This document shows, piece after piece, positions 42,762-51,585 of a stretch of DNA of 52,065 bases (its first letter is position 1; the number at the start of each line of letters is the position of its first letter). Source of the stretch: an uncultured Prevotella sp. (lineage in GTDB: Bacteria > Bacteroidota > Bacteroidia > Bacteroidales > Bacteroidaceae); contig CALCVP010000040.1 in NCBI GenBank assembly GCA_937907705.1, positions 1-52,065 of the forward strand. The letters are read 5' to 3'. Position numbers and translations under genes: made by a program. The notes below the pieces were generated by a model, which worked only from the letters and a program-made list of their open reading frames with translations, ran no database searches and was not told where the DNA came from.

Positions 42762-43943
42762 TTACCAGCTTTCGGTACCATTTCCGTTGTTGTCTGTATC
42801 CGGTCCTGCTACCCATCGTTCCACTTCCGCATCAGTAAAAGTGATGAGCGAACCAGCTTCGGTTATTTTAAATATATATGTGTATTGGTAACCGGCTTTC
42901 CACTGCATGTATTCCGATGGCACGGTAGCAGCAGAGTGGTTGCCGTCTATTATCGCTGTAATGGTGTAAGCCCCTTGTTCATACGGTATGATGTTGAGCG
43001 GTGGCACATAGTACCATTTGCCATACAGTTTGGAATCTTCCAGCAGGTGTATAGAGTCGTTGGTCTCTTCATAAGGTGTGTCCAATACGAGCTGTCCGCA
43101 GTCAGGAGTGTCTGTTTCGTTGGGCGCGCTCCATGACAACTGTGGCGTAGTACTGGCAGGCGTTCCTGTCAGTGGATAAGCGGCAGTGACAGTGCCTTTT
43201 AGCGGTGTGTCTGCTTTTGACGGGTCAGACAAGTATCTGCTGTCGCCAAACTTTATGTCTTTGACGCTTATTGTGGTGGTGCCGCTTGGGTAACTGAACT
43301 TGAAGCGCACTTTAGCTATCAGTGGGGCAAAGGTCAGTGTTACACAGTTACCGTATTGATTGATGCCATTGTTTACTGCATTTGCAGATGAGGCTGTTGG
43401 CATGGCGAACCAAAGTTCGCTGATGTATGGTGTCGATGTCGCAGTGGCGGTATCGGAATATTCATAATGAAAAGAAAGCTCAGCTTGAGCAGTGGCATCA
43501 TCGGTTTTTGCCGTGATGTCAGGATGAAACGGGCTATATGCAAAGAAGCGGTAGCTTGTAGCAGCATAGTCCCAGTATTTGACGGTTTGCGCTGTCTGTA
43601 GGTCTGGGTTTGTAAGACCTATATAGTCCCAACCCGTGGCACCGTCTGTGTTATACAGTACCTGATAGCCATTCATTACCTCTTGTGGCGATGAAGGCTT
43701 GCCGTCAGTATTGCCTGTTGTCTTGTAGCTCCAGACCCTAAACGATTGAAACAGGTTTTCCAACCCATTCTGTCTTGTGCGGCTGGTGGGTGCGTCTTGC
43801 CATGCCCCGCTGTTGCCTCCAAATCCTATTGCCTTAAGGTCAGGATTGGGTTGAGGCTCTGGTATAACAGGACTGTCTTGCTCTGAAGAACAAGACCATA
43901 AACAGAGTGCCGTTAACAGAATGGTCAAAACGCGGATATTCAT
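42762..43943 (-). CDS. Fimbrillin family lipoprotein (minor subunit candidate)
   Basis: This 393-aa protein has a lipobox (LCLWSC, Cys18), an Arg55 in TSRTR at the place of the pilin maturation cleavage, and the fimbrillin signature GWDYIG, then VKYWDYAATSYRFFAYSP. The latter is closely parallel to the larger fimbrillin upstream (IKYWDYSASQYDFIAFSF). Near the end is WKAGYQYTYIFKI, also shared. Gene spacing is 115 bp to the upstream fimbrillin, with a GC-rich hairpin between, and 9 bp to the downstream one. Mfa-like fold and assembly by strand exchange are family knowledge. Confidence 0.85.
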   Translation of the reverse strand: MNIRVLTILLTALCLWSCSSEQDSPVIPEPQPNPDLKAIGFGGNSGAWQDAPTSRTRQNGLENLFQSFRVWSYKTTGNTDGKPSSPQEVMNGYQVLYNTDGATGWDYIGLTNPDLQTAQTVKYWDYAATSYRFFAYSPFHPDITAKTDDATAQAELSFHYEYSDTATATSTPYISELWFAMPTASSANAVNNGINQYGNCVTLTFAPLIAKVRFKFSYPSGTTTISVKDIKFGDSRYLSDPSKADTPLKGTVTAAYPLTGTPASTTPQLSWSAPNETDTPDCGQLVLDTPYEETNDSIHLLEDSKLYGKWYYVPPLNIIPYEQGAYTITAIIDGNHSAATVPSEYMQWKAGYQYTYIFKITEAGSLITFTDAEVERWVAGPDTDNNGNGTESW

Positions 43944-43964
43944 ATATTATTGTTGTTTAAAGAA

Positions 43965-43992
43965 ACAGGGCGGGGCGAATGTCCCGCCCTGT
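43965..43992 (-). terminator. GC-rich hairpin after the largest fimbrillin gene (attenuator candidate)
   Basis: Arms ACAGGGCGGG (43965-43974) and CCCGCCCTGT (43983-43992) pair perfectly over 10 bp with an 8-nt loop. On the minus strand TTCTTTAAAC follows, a weak U-run. It lies in the only long gap (115 bp) inside the pilus operon, directly after the likely major subunit, so partial termination or mRNA end protection is plausible. Confidence 0.6.
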
Positions 43993-44058
43993 CGGTATGG
44001 TATCGTTCCCTAAAGCGGGAGAGGTAAAGGTATAGGAAACCTTTAACGATAAAAGCTT

Positions 44059-45798
44059 TTATTTACTTGTTTTTGCAGCTACTTTGATTACTTTGTAAGC
44101 AGTGGTTGAATCTGTATAGTACTTGAATGCATAAGTGGTAGCTGTAGTTGCAGCCGTGAATTTTGCAAAGTTTCCTTTGATAGCATTGCCGTCAGCGGTA
44201 TCAGTACCGTCAATTTGGGCTACGATGCTGAGCTTGTCTGTATCAGAAGCACTCACAGGAGTTACGGTAATGGAGTTGTTGCCCTCTTTCAATGTTTTGG
44301 AATCATCAGCACCATCAATTCCTTTAGAAAGGCATAGTTCTACCAAAGCCTCTGTTGCTGTATAGCTACCGGTTGTAGTAACTTTGTAAAGGGCACAGTT
44401 GGTAGCTGTTTTGTCTTCTTCTTTGTTTGTATCTTGAATGTGCAAGGTTGCTTTCTCAACAGATACATAGATATTGGAACCGCCCTCGTATTCATTTTCA
44501 TTGTTAATCTTGCCCTTGGCATAAGTAGTGATAGAAGGTGTTTCAACAGCGGTGATAGTATTCTGTTGCCCATCTTCTGTCTCTGTTACTACGGCATCGA
44601 AAGTGATAGGATAGAGACCGGTAGAGCCTGGACCGGTAGAGCCATTGGTCTTGTCTGATATCTTGAAGATGTAGGTGTAAGCATAGTTGGGCTGCCAGTT
44701 GGTGTATTCTGCCGGTACAACGGCAGTAGCGCCTGTAACCTTGATCTCCTCGCCAGAGCCATCAGTAGACTCAAGTGTGTAGTCAACCTTCAGATTTAAT
44801 GCGCCAACGTCAGTACCGGGAAGTACAGTCTTGTAGTCTGTAGGCTTAGACGCGTTGGTAATGTCTTGTCCTATAAATTTATCACCCTTTGCTTCGTTTA
44901 CTTTATTTACTGTAGACAATACGTCAAAGGTTATTGTTGAAGCATTGTCGCTTTCGCCTTTCCAATTCACCATTGCCTGGTTGAAATCAGTATCACTCTC
45001 TGTTGTAGAGCCAAATGTTACAGTCATTGTACCTTTGCCATCAGGAATGTTTTTGTTGTCTGCGTAGAGAGTAGGGGTGGTGGTAGGATTTGCATCTTCA
45101 GCATCAGTGTAGAACTTCACGTCTTTTACAGAGTAGCCAGGAATAATCTCATAGATACCTATTTTTACTTTTGTGGACAGAGAGCGGAAGTTGAAGCCAA
45201 TCTGTTTGCCGTAAGCATAGAGCTTGTAATCTTTAGCATCTGTTACATCCTTTTTGGCTGTTACACGGTCTGCGATGAAGCACTTAGCCAATTCTTCAGC
45301 GGAACCCGTCAAAGTGTAGCTTGGCTTGGTGTTGTCAACTCGTGTCGCTTTAACTTGGTTGTCGCCTTCACCTTGCTTTGCTTCACCAAATGAGAAAGCA
45401 ATAAAGTCATACTGTGAGGCAGAATAGTCCCAGTATTTGATGTCTTGTGCACCGGTAGTTTTGTTTAATGCTGTGTTCTTTTCTTGCCCTACATACTCCC
45501 AACCAGCGGTGTTGGACAGTGAATTGTTATCTGCACCTAAATAGTTTACGCTGTAATGGTCATACACGGTTTGTGCAGCATCGTTTGTTGTCTTGTAGCC
45601 ATAGACAATAAAGTTTTTGTTGAGCTTTGTGGCAGCGCTTTCACCTGTTGTGGCACGCGAAATCTTTCCTGTCTTGCCGCTAAAGTTGATGACCGAATTG
45701 GCATTCCCGTTATTTCCAGGAGCATCTCCCAAGAAATCATCGCTTGAGCAGCCTGCAAGTGCTAATGCTGAAGCTGCGAAAATCAGACATTTCTTCAT
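44059..45798 (-). CDS. Fimbrillin family lipoprotein (probable major pilin)
   Basis: This 579-aa protein has a lipobox (LALAGC, Cys17) and Arg48 in KISRATTGE, matching the cleavage site of type V pilins. The N-terminal domain carries FIVYGYKTT and IKYWDYSASQYDFIAFSF, and WQPNYAYTYIFKI comes about two thirds along. The C-terminal extension (about 410-579) is an additional Thr/Ala/Asp-rich beta domain that the other two fimbrillins lack. It is the first and largest fimbrillin in the operon and is followed by a stable hairpin, both of which fit the abundant structural subunit. Which of the three forms the shaft is inference. Confidence 0.85.
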   Translation of the reverse strand: MKKCLIFAASALALAGCSSDDFLGDAPGNNGNANSVINFSGKTGKISRATTGESAATKLNKNFIVYGYKTTNDAAQTVYDHYSVNYLGADNNSLSNTAGWEYVGQEKNTALNKTTGAQDIKYWDYSASQYDFIAFSFGEAKQGEGDNQVKATRVDNTKPSYTLTGSAEELAKCFIADRVTAKKDVTDAKDYKLYAYGKQIGFNFRSLSTKVKIGIYEIIPGYSVKDVKFYTDAEDANPTTTPTLYADNKNIPDGKGTMTVTFGSTTESDTDFNQAMVNWKGESDNASTITFDVLSTVNKVNEAKGDKFIGQDITNASKPTDYKTVLPGTDVGALNLKVDYTLESTDGSGEEIKVTGATAVVPAEYTNWQPNYAYTYIFKISDKTNGSTGPGSTGLYPITFDAVVTETEDGQQNTITAVETPSITTYAKGKINNENEYEGGSNIYVSVEKATLHIQDTNKEEDKTATNCALYKVTTTGSYTATEALVELCLSKGIDGADDSKTLKEGNNSITVTPVSASDTDKLSIVAQIDGTDTADGNAIKGNFAKFTAATTATTYAFKYYTDSTTAYKVIKVAAKTSK

Positions 45799-45866
45799 AG
45801 AAATTAATTTTAAATGATTAATATTCGTGTTCTTGTTTATATTGTTTCTTGTCGTTTATGGGTGGG

Positions 45867-47114
45867 TTACATTTCGATTTCCCACTCTTTCTCTTCCCAT
45901 TCCTTCACTACTGCATCAAAGCTGGAACCACCTGATCGGTAAGGAAGGGGCACCTTGTTCATGTCAAGCTCAATGGTGATGACACCTCCGCGGAATAGGC
46001 GGCGCACTTGGTCGGTGATGTCGAACACCAGTGTAGAGTCCATGCCATTGTAGAACTGCATCTTCAGGTCAAGGTAATGCCGGTTGTTAAGGTCTGTCTC
46101 GCCCACTTTCTTCAGCGATTCTGCATAGTTGCGTGTGCTCAGCTTGCCAGGGTTGAGGTTAGGCAAACCAAAGGTTAGCACCTTTCCGCCTATCACGTCA
46201 ACCTTGTTGCCCTGCTTGTCGGTAAGGTCTTGCTTCATGCGCATGTTGAAATTGACGGTGATGGCATCCAGTCCGGTCTGCCCGGAGTTGAGCGTTACAG
46301 ACCGCGACATGCCGCTGAAGTTGGCACTGCCGTCAATGGCTGTAACCTTGCGCACGCCCTGATGATTGTTGCGCAGGATAATCTGCACCAAATAGATATA
46401 GGTAACAGGCTGCATCTGCAAGTCAAGGCGGCGCACCCAGCAGTTGCGCTCGGCATCGTAAGTAAAGCCGTCTAAATTGCGGTTGATTTCAATGCCGCTT
46501 TCGTAGCCGGCAAACAGCTCTTCGGGCTGATAGAAAGCGTGTGTAAACTGTGGCGCATTGTAGCGGGAAGACACCATGGACTGGCCAGTGTAGGCTGTAA
46601 CATAGTCGTAGGTGGAGCTTTCGTCTATCCGTACGCTCTGCACCTCGTCTTCCGTCTGTATTTCGTTCCATGCCAAGATGTCCCAATAGCCAAAGTCGTA
46701 TTTGGCAGAAATGTAGTTGCCTTCTATTTGGTGCTTGTAGGGTGCGCTGTGTTGTCCATACGCTACGTTGCCCGTAAAATAGCGACGCACATTGAAAAAG
46801 GTAGGTTCCGTGTAGCCGATAGGTCCAAAGAGCCTTGTGTCGGTATCGTCCCAGCCGTAGATCCATTCAGCTTCCCAGTCATATTCTACATCATATTTGA
46901 AAAGGTAGTCCCAGTAGACTTTCAGGTCTAAGTCGATAGCGGGCAGCTCCATGTTTATGTCCGTTCCCCCTTGGTGCAGGTGGAGCATGGGCTCGCGCTC
47001 GCAACTGCTCAGCGCAATACCTGCCAACGCCATGCACACAACAGCTGGTATACTGCAAACGCATTGGCTTGCAGCATGCAGACGGTTGACAATATATGGA
47101 TAAATGTGTCGCAT
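45867..47114 (-). CDS. DUF5119 lipoprotein of the fimbrillin operon
   Basis: This 415-aa protein has a long signal region with a lipobox (IALSSC, Cys38) and then the family-typical opening HLHQGGTDINMELPAIDLDL. The rest is beta-rich with many aromatic residues (LKVYWDYLFKYDVEYDWE). DUF5119 proteins regularly sit between a DUF3575 protein and fimbrillins in Bacteroidales and are thought to be pilus anchor or assembly factors, comparable in place to Mfa2/FimB. An internal Met28 would give a shorter signal peptide and is an alternative start. Spacing is 57 bp from the upstream gene and 68 bp to the major fimbrillin. Confidence 0.82.
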   Translation of the reverse strand: MRHIYPYIVNRLHAASQCVCSIPAVVCMALAGIALSSCEREPMLHLHQGGTDINMELPAIDLDLKVYWDYLFKYDVEYDWEAEWIYGWDDTDTRLFGPIGYTEPTFFNVRRYFTGNVAYGQHSAPYKHQIEGNYISAKYDFGYWDILAWNEIQTEDEVQSVRIDESSTYDYVTAYTGQSMVSSRYNAPQFTHAFYQPEELFAGYESGIEINRNLDGFTYDAERNCWVRRLDLQMQPVTYIYLVQIILRNNHQGVRKVTAIDGSANFSGMSRSVTLNSGQTGLDAITVNFNMRMKQDLTDKQGNKVDVIGGKVLTFGLPNLNPGKLSTRNYAESLKKVGETDLNNRHYLDLKMQFYNGMDSTLVFDITDQVRRLFRGGVITIELDMNKVPLPYRSGGSSFDAVVKEWEEKEWEIEM

Positions 47115-47171
47115 GGTCAGTTGGATGCTTTTTGATATTATATACGTCTGTGTTCTGTTCTTTTGTACTGC

Positions 47172-48602
47172 CTATCGTGTGGCACGCTCATGGTTGCGGA
47201 AGCTTAGCCCTCTCTTGTGGTTCTGTCGGTAGAGTATGTCGTAGCTGAGGGTTATTTCCAGTCGGGTAGGACCCTGCCAAGTGTAGCGGTGCTGCCGCTT
47301 GCGAAAGTCTTTGCTGTCGCCGTACCATTTGTAGTAATATTGTTCCGGGTCAGCATCTGGGTCTACGGGGCATCGCCATTGGTAGGGGTCATACTTGGTG
47401 TTGAGATAGCCTGCTTGCAGTCCAAACTCCAACCGCCAGTGCTCCTTGCCTCCCAACGGCACCACATAGCCTATGCCTAAGCCTGCGCCCCAGCCTTCAC
47501 CTTCCCAACCACGCTTCTCGCCGAAGCATATATTATATAGGTACGCATGCGCGTAAGCACTGAAGAAGAGTCCCTTAAAGGCCGCGCCTTTACCGGGGCG
47601 ATGCCGCTGTATATCGTCGGCGTGCAGATAGTAGCGTGTGTGCAGCTGATAGTTGCGCAACTGGAAGTATTTGTGTTTTTGGTAGTGCTGCCACCAAGGT
47701 CCGTCAAAGCTGCCGCCATAGGTAAAGTGGCCGCTGATCGGATAATATTCTACCGCTATATTCGGAACAGGGCAGAAGCGGTTGTATCCCGGCATATACG
47801 CCAAATCGAACAGCAGGTTGGTTTTGATGCTTAGCAGTTCTTGCCGTGGTTCGTCTATTGGCCGTGGTGTGTAGAGCTGCTCTTGTAGGGTTGCCTCTGG
47901 CAGGTCGGCTTTCAAAGGGAAAGTCGCGTTGAGAGTGGGCAGTGGCGAGGCAAAGATATCGGTTCTTGCCAGCCGTTGGTCAATGGCCATGATGCGTACG
48001 GCACGCAATTTTGGAAAATAAATGCGGAGCAGATATGTCCACAGCTTGCCGCCCTTGTATTGCTTCATGGCTTTTTTGAGCAGTTCAGGCTTGCTCTCGT
48101 ACCGCTGTATGAGCGAGTCTACCACTGGCAACTGTGTGTCGTGGCTTAGCTGCATCAGTGTGCGCAGCAGCGAGTAGTCTTCTGCCACCACATCATAGCG
48201 TATGCGCCGGGTGCTGATGCCATAGCTGCCGAGCAGGGCGTCTACAGACGCTCTTCTCTCTTTGGCCAGTCGGTAGTTGTTGGGCGTAGGACCTTCAGGC
48301 GATGCCGTGGCACGTCCCAAAACGATACCGTTATCGCCCAAGGCTTGCAGTTTTGGAATTAAGGTGTGGGTAATCCATTCACGGTCTTGTGCGCTGATAT
48401 TGATTCTGTTGACAACAAATTCTATGGGGTGCGACTGTTTTACGAATGTGCTGTCAGTGGTCTTTACCTGAGCAGCTGCATTCGCCACGTACCCCAAAAG
48501 CATTGTCATTATCGCAGTCAAATATCGCACGGTTGTAATGTGTTTGATGTAATGAATGTGTCTACTTTTTAGTGCGGTCAATTGGTTCAAATGCGCATTC
48601 AT
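47172..48602 (-). CDS. OmpA-like/DUF3575 outer membrane protein heading the pilus operon
   Basis: This 476-aa protein has a signal region ending near ANAAAQ. The N-terminal part (about 50-160) has an OmpA-C-like peptidoglycan-binding pattern (FVVNRINI, then NYRLAKERRASVDALL and GISTRRIRYDVVAED). The C-terminal part (about 260-460) is a DUF3575 beta-barrel (LLSIKTNLLFDLAYMPGYNRF, IAVEYYP, GFGWxAGL-like WGAGLGIGYV). It could hold the pilus machinery to the wall and outer membrane. The ATG at 48602 is chosen; the longer frame starts with TTG at 48611. It is the first gene of the operon, with the promoter and the G9/A8 tract upstream. Confidence 0.85.
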   Translation of the reverse strand: MNAHLNQLTALKSRHIHYIKHITTVRYLTAIMTMLLGYVANAAAQVKTTDSTFVKQSHPIEFVVNRINISAQDREWITHTLIPKLQALGDNGIVLGRATASPEGPTPNNYRLAKERRASVDALLGSYGISTRRIRYDVVAEDYSLLRTLMQLSHDTQLPVVDSLIQRYESKPELLKKAMKQYKGGKLWTYLLRIYFPKLRAVRIMAIDQRLARTDIFASPLPTLNATFPLKADLPEATLQEQLYTPRPIDEPRQELLSIKTNLLFDLAYMPGYNRFCPVPNIAVEYYPISGHFTYGGSFDGPWWQHYQKHKYFQLRNYQLHTRYYLHADDIQRHRPGKGAAFKGLFFSAYAHAYLYNICFGEKRGWEGEGWGAGLGIGYVVPLGGKEHWRLEFGLQAGYLNTKYDPYQWRCPVDPDADPEQYYYKWYGDSKDFRKRQHRYTWQGPTRLEITLSYDILYRQNHKRGLSFRNHERATR

Positions 48603-48638
48603 GGTAGACAAAATTGCTTATAAGTTTTTCAAGGGGTG

Positions 48639-48655
48639 TTTTTTTTCCCCCCCCC
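48639..48655 (-). promoter_or_regulatory. G9/A8 homopolymer pair in the pilus operon leader
   Basis: On the plus strand the tract is T8 (48639-48646) followed by C9 (48647-48655); the transcript would read G9 A8. It lies between the nearest -7 box (48674-48681) and the ATG at 48602, about 37-53 nt before the start codon, so length changes by slippage would alter the leader rather than the reading frame. Confidence 0.7.
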
Positions 48656-48673
48656 TCCAAATATCATATATTG

Positions 48674-48681
48674 CAAAGATA
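48674..48681 (-). promoter_or_regulatory. -7 box of the pilus operon
   Basis: The minus strand reads TATCTTTG, an exact TAnnTTTG match, 72 bp before the start at 48602. It is the nearest such box. Confidence 0.65.
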
Positions 48682-48726
48682 CAATCTTATTTTTATTTAA
48701 AATATATTTTTTATTATTTTTTTTCG

Positions 48727-48734
48727 CAAATATA
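48727..48734 (-). promoter_or_regulatory. Second candidate -7 box of the pilus operon
   Basis: The minus strand reads TATATTTG, also a TAnnTTTG match, 53 bp further upstream in very AT-rich sequence. Chance occurrence is possible. Confidence 0.4.
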
Positions 48735-48947
48735 CCATTTAATGATTTAAATCGATGTTTACATTCTCTTTAGTGCAGTGTAGAGCGTATTATCCGTTAG
48801 TAGTCAACTGGTTAATGATGATTGTCAAAGTAGCGGCTTTTGCTTATATTGACAGAATGGAAGGTTGTGCAGTTGGCATGTCTTTGCAGAGTTGTCAAGT
48901 GGGTTTCATAATCAATTGAAATAATGAACACCTGCTTATAGGTTGGA

Positions 48948-48999
48948 ATAAACAGACAAGTGGGTGTTCAATTTCTTGAACACCCACTTGTCTGTTTAT
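48948..48999 (-). terminator. 24-bp perfect hairpin after nudC
   Basis: Arms 48948-48971 and 48976-48999 are exact reverse complements around a TTTC loop. The inner arm AAGTGGGTGTTCAA belongs to the dispersed hairpin family. It begins 33 bp past the nudC stop on the minus strand. Confidence 0.8.
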
Positions 49000-49032
49000 G
49001 TTTGTGCACATGCTTCTTGCGCAGCGCCGGTC

Positions 49033-49806
49033 TTATTTGCTTTCTTCCAGCCACGCGTCAATCAGCTTGCGTGCAATGCTCAGCTTCTCAGGTATCTGTG
49101 GCAAGTTGTCTTTTCTAAACCATGCGCCACGTGCCAGTTCGGAGGTTTGCAGTTTTATCTCACCACTTACATAGTCTGCATTGAACCCCACCATGAGTCC
49201 ACAGGGATAGGGCCACGGCTGGCTGCCAAAGTATCTCAGGTTGGTAACCTTCAGGTGTGTCTCTTCCATTACCTCTCTGTGTACAGCCTGTTCCAAGGTT
49301 TCGCCCGTCTCGACAAATCCGGCCACCAAGCCCATGAAATTGGTCTTGAAGTTGTGGGCATGCACCAACAGCACCTCATCGCCCTTGTGAATCAATACAA
49401 TGATGGCTGTAGCCAATTGCGGCCATACCTCTTTGCCGCATTCCGTACACCGCTTGCTGATTTCGGTGTGCATCTTCATGGGTGCGCCACACACACCGCA
49501 GTATTGGGTGTTTTGGTCCCAATAGAGCAACTCCTCACACTTGCCTGCCTTCATATACAGCTCGTTGGAGAGTTTGTAGTAACTGGGGCGCAGCCCGCAC
49601 ATTTCATATTGTTTGCTGTTGCTTACAGGCTCTTCTATTCTGTAAGTATGTATCTTTGTGCCGTCAGGTTGCGTAATGGTCATGATGTTGGTCCAGGGCT
49701 TGACTTCTGTAGGAGGCTCCTCGCAGTAGGGAATGGTATAAGCGCCGTCGGGCAGCTTCTCAAGCAGAATGTCGCCTTTGCAGAAAACGAAATAGTGTCT
49801 TTTCAT
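49033..49806 (-). CDS. nudC: NADH pyrophosphatase NudC (Nudix hydrolase)
   Basis: This cytoplasmic 257-aa enzyme has the same length as E. coli NudC. It hydrolyses NAD(H) to NMN(H) and AMP, and family members also remove NAD caps from RNA. The N-terminal domain is followed by a zinc ribbon (CGVCGAP, then CTECGKE), the Nudix box GFVETGETLEQAVHREVMEE with all catalytic Glu/Arg positions, and the NudC-specific SQPWPYP motif downstream. The Gly late in the box consensus is His here (EETHL). The ATG at 49806 is chosen because homology begins with MKRHYF; the open frame continues upstream only as overlap with the preceding gene. It lies 31 bp after the 5'-nucleotidase gene, probably cotranscribed. 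Confidence 0.93.
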   Translation of the reverse strand: MKRHYFVFCKGDILLEKLPDGAYTIPYCEEPPTEVKPWTNIMTITQPDGTKIHTYRIEEPVSNSKQYEMCGLRPSYYKLSNELYMKAGKCEELLYWDQNTQYCGVCGAPMKMHTEISKRCTECGKEVWPQLATAIIVLIHKGDEVLLVHAHNFKTNFMGLVAGFVETGETLEQAVHREVMEETHLKVTNLRYFGSQPWPYPCGLMVGFNADYVSGEIKLQTSELARGAWFRKDNLPQIPEKLSIARKLIDAWLEESK

Positions 49807-49837
49807 ATCCGTTGATTTATACATAAATGAAGCTATT

Positions 49838-51580
49838 TTAGTCATCGAAAAGCAACTTGCGGTCGCGCTGAATAGCACCTTTGGTCCACTTTTCAGGCAC
49901 AAAGTGCCAATTATTGTTGGCTTTGGGCATAATGGTTCCTTTTTTCTTGATTTCCTCTGCCAAATAGTGTCTGAGGTCCAGCGGACTCTTGTAGATGATG
50001 CGTTCTGCCAATTGGTCTTTAGGTATGCCGGCACCCTTGGTAAGCAGTTCGCCGCCACCGTTGGCACGGTAGCTGTTGGTAGCCACACGATACCACTTCT
50101 TGGGGTCAAATGGCGTGCCGTTGGACATGCGCAGGATGGTAACCTTCTGACCATCGGGCTTGGTAACATCCACTACATAGTCTATGCCGGCGGCAGAGTC
50201 GAAGTTGAAGGTCATATTGCGGAAACCAAACTTCTGCATGTCTGAGCTGTTGTTCTCATCGAGCAGCATGATATGGTCGCTTTTCTTCTTCATGGTGTTC
50301 ACCCACAGGTCATAGCTCATCTCAAGGTGCTTCCTTATTTCTTCGCCGGTCATGCGGAGCACACACAGCTGGTTTTCATACCGGTAGAGTTTGAACATGT
50401 CGCTCATATAGACAGGTCCTTCTTTGATAACCGCATCAAACTGCAGTGGGGCATTGAAAGATACATCAGCCTTGGTTATCTCCAATTGCAGGTTGTGAAT
50501 CAGGTCTATAAATGCCGAACTGCCGAAGAAGCTGTCTTTGGTGTACATGGTCTTGCCTATAGTTCCTATCTTCTGGTCAATATATTGCTTTACCTCAGCT
50601 ATGTCGTTGGCAAAGTGGTCTACATATTGTTGGTCTATCGGCTCGGCTGTAATGTCGCGCACCTCGCCCGTAACCTTTTTGCCTATCACCTTGCCGTCTT
50701 TCAGTGTTACTTCAATTTCGGCATCAGCCACGTTTATAGCATTGCAGGAGGGGTCTAAGCAGAGCACATCATTGCCGTCAGGACTTTTCTCTACAGCCTT
50801 TCGGGCACGGTGGTCATGACCAAAGAATATTACGTCAAAGCCATTTACATGCTGTGCAGTGGCTTGTGCCGCATCTTCCTTGTATTCTGCTGTCTGTATG
50901 CCACCGCTCCAGCCACTGTGGAAAAGACCCACTATGATGTCTGGATGTTCGGTCTGCTTAATGTATGCCACCCATTTCTGCGCTGACTGCTCTATGTCTT
51001 CAAAGCGCATGCCACTCCACAAATCGGGCGCAAGCCAGCAGGGAATGGCAGGTGTGAGCATGCCGATGACTGCTATTTTCACGCCGTCGCGCTCTAGCAT
51101 CAAGTAAGGCTTTACGTAGGGTTGCTGAGTGGCAGTGTTGATAATGTTGGCACCCAACACAGGACAATCCAGTTCTTTTATCCATTTATCGTATACCGCA
51201 TGTCCCGGTTCCACATCATGATTGCCAAAGGTAGCGGCATCATAGTGCATATAATTCAATATCTTGGATACGATGTTGGGCTTGTCGGTAGCCACATAAT
51301 TGGAATAGTAGCAGGTAGGCTGCCCTTGCAGAATGTCGCCATTATCAAGCAGGATAACATTCTTGCCGTATTCCTGCCGCAACTTGTTGACATACGAGCT
51401 TACCCTTGCCAAAGTGCCTTTGGCTTCTTTTCGCTCAATAAAATTATAAGGGAAAAAACTGCCGTGAACATCGCTGGTCTCAATCAGACGAAGTTTTACG
51501 GTTTTTGTTTCTTGTGCGGTAGCTGTGTTGAGAGTTGTCAATCCGAGCATAGCCATAATCATTAATTTCATTTTCATCAT
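49838..51580 (-). CDS. Secreted 5'-nucleotidase/UDP-sugar hydrolase family protein
   Basis: This exported 580-aa two-domain enzyme releases phosphate from nucleotides in the periplasm or at the surface. A signal peptide ends near TATAQ. The N-terminal metallophosphoesterase domain has ETSDVHG (about 35), DNGDILQGQP (about 80), FGNHD (about 118), GLFHSGW and FGHDHRA (about 256). The C-terminal 5'-nucleotidase domain shows APLQFDAVIKEGPVYMSDMF, LCVLRMTGEEIRKHLE and ATNSYRANGGGE. The ATG at 51580 (MMKMKLMIM) is preferred since it begins the signal peptide; the open frame extends to 51685 but that part looks non-coding. Together with NudC it may serve nucleotide or NAD breakdown, although the two act in different compartments. 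Confidence 0.92.
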   Translation of the reverse strand: MMKMKLMIMAMLGLTTLNTATAQETKTVKLRLIETSDVHGSFFPYNFIERKEAKGTLARVSSYVNKLRQEYGKNVILLDNGDILQGQPTCYYSNYVATDKPNIVSKILNYMHYDAATFGNHDVEPGHAVYDKWIKELDCPVLGANIINTATQQPYVKPYLMLERDGVKIAVIGMLTPAIPCWLAPDLWSGMRFEDIEQSAQKWVAYIKQTEHPDIIVGLFHSGWSGGIQTAEYKEDAAQATAQHVNGFDVIFFGHDHRARKAVEKSPDGNDVLCLDPSCNAINVADAEIEVTLKDGKVIGKKVTGEVRDITAEPIDQQYVDHFANDIAEVKQYIDQKIGTIGKTMYTKDSFFGSSAFIDLIHNLQLEITKADVSFNAPLQFDAVIKEGPVYMSDMFKLYRYENQLCVLRMTGEEIRKHLEMSYDLWVNTMKKKSDHIMLLDENNSSDMQKFGFRNMTFNFDSAAGIDYVVDVTKPDGQKVTILRMSNGTPFDPKKWYRVATNSYRANGGGELLTKGAGIPKDQLAERIIYKSPLDLRHYLAEEIKKKGTIMPKANNNWHFVPEKWTKGAIQRDRKLLFDD

Positions 51581-51585
51581 GTGTG

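Larger units (their letters stand above)
48603..49032. other. AT-rich gap upstream of the pilus operon
   Basis: Moving away from the pilus gene it holds the G9/A8 tract (48639-48655), two minus-strand -7 boxes (48674-48681, 48727-48734), a half copy of the hairpin repeat (AATGAACACCTGCTT, 48923-48937) and the nudC terminator hairpin (48948-48999). No gene is visible. Confidence 0.65.

Noticed and set aside
49807..50169. Long N-terminal extension of NudC
   Set aside because: The extra 121 codons run antisense-free but wholly inside the 5'-nucleotidase gene in another frame, and homology to NudC starts at 49806.
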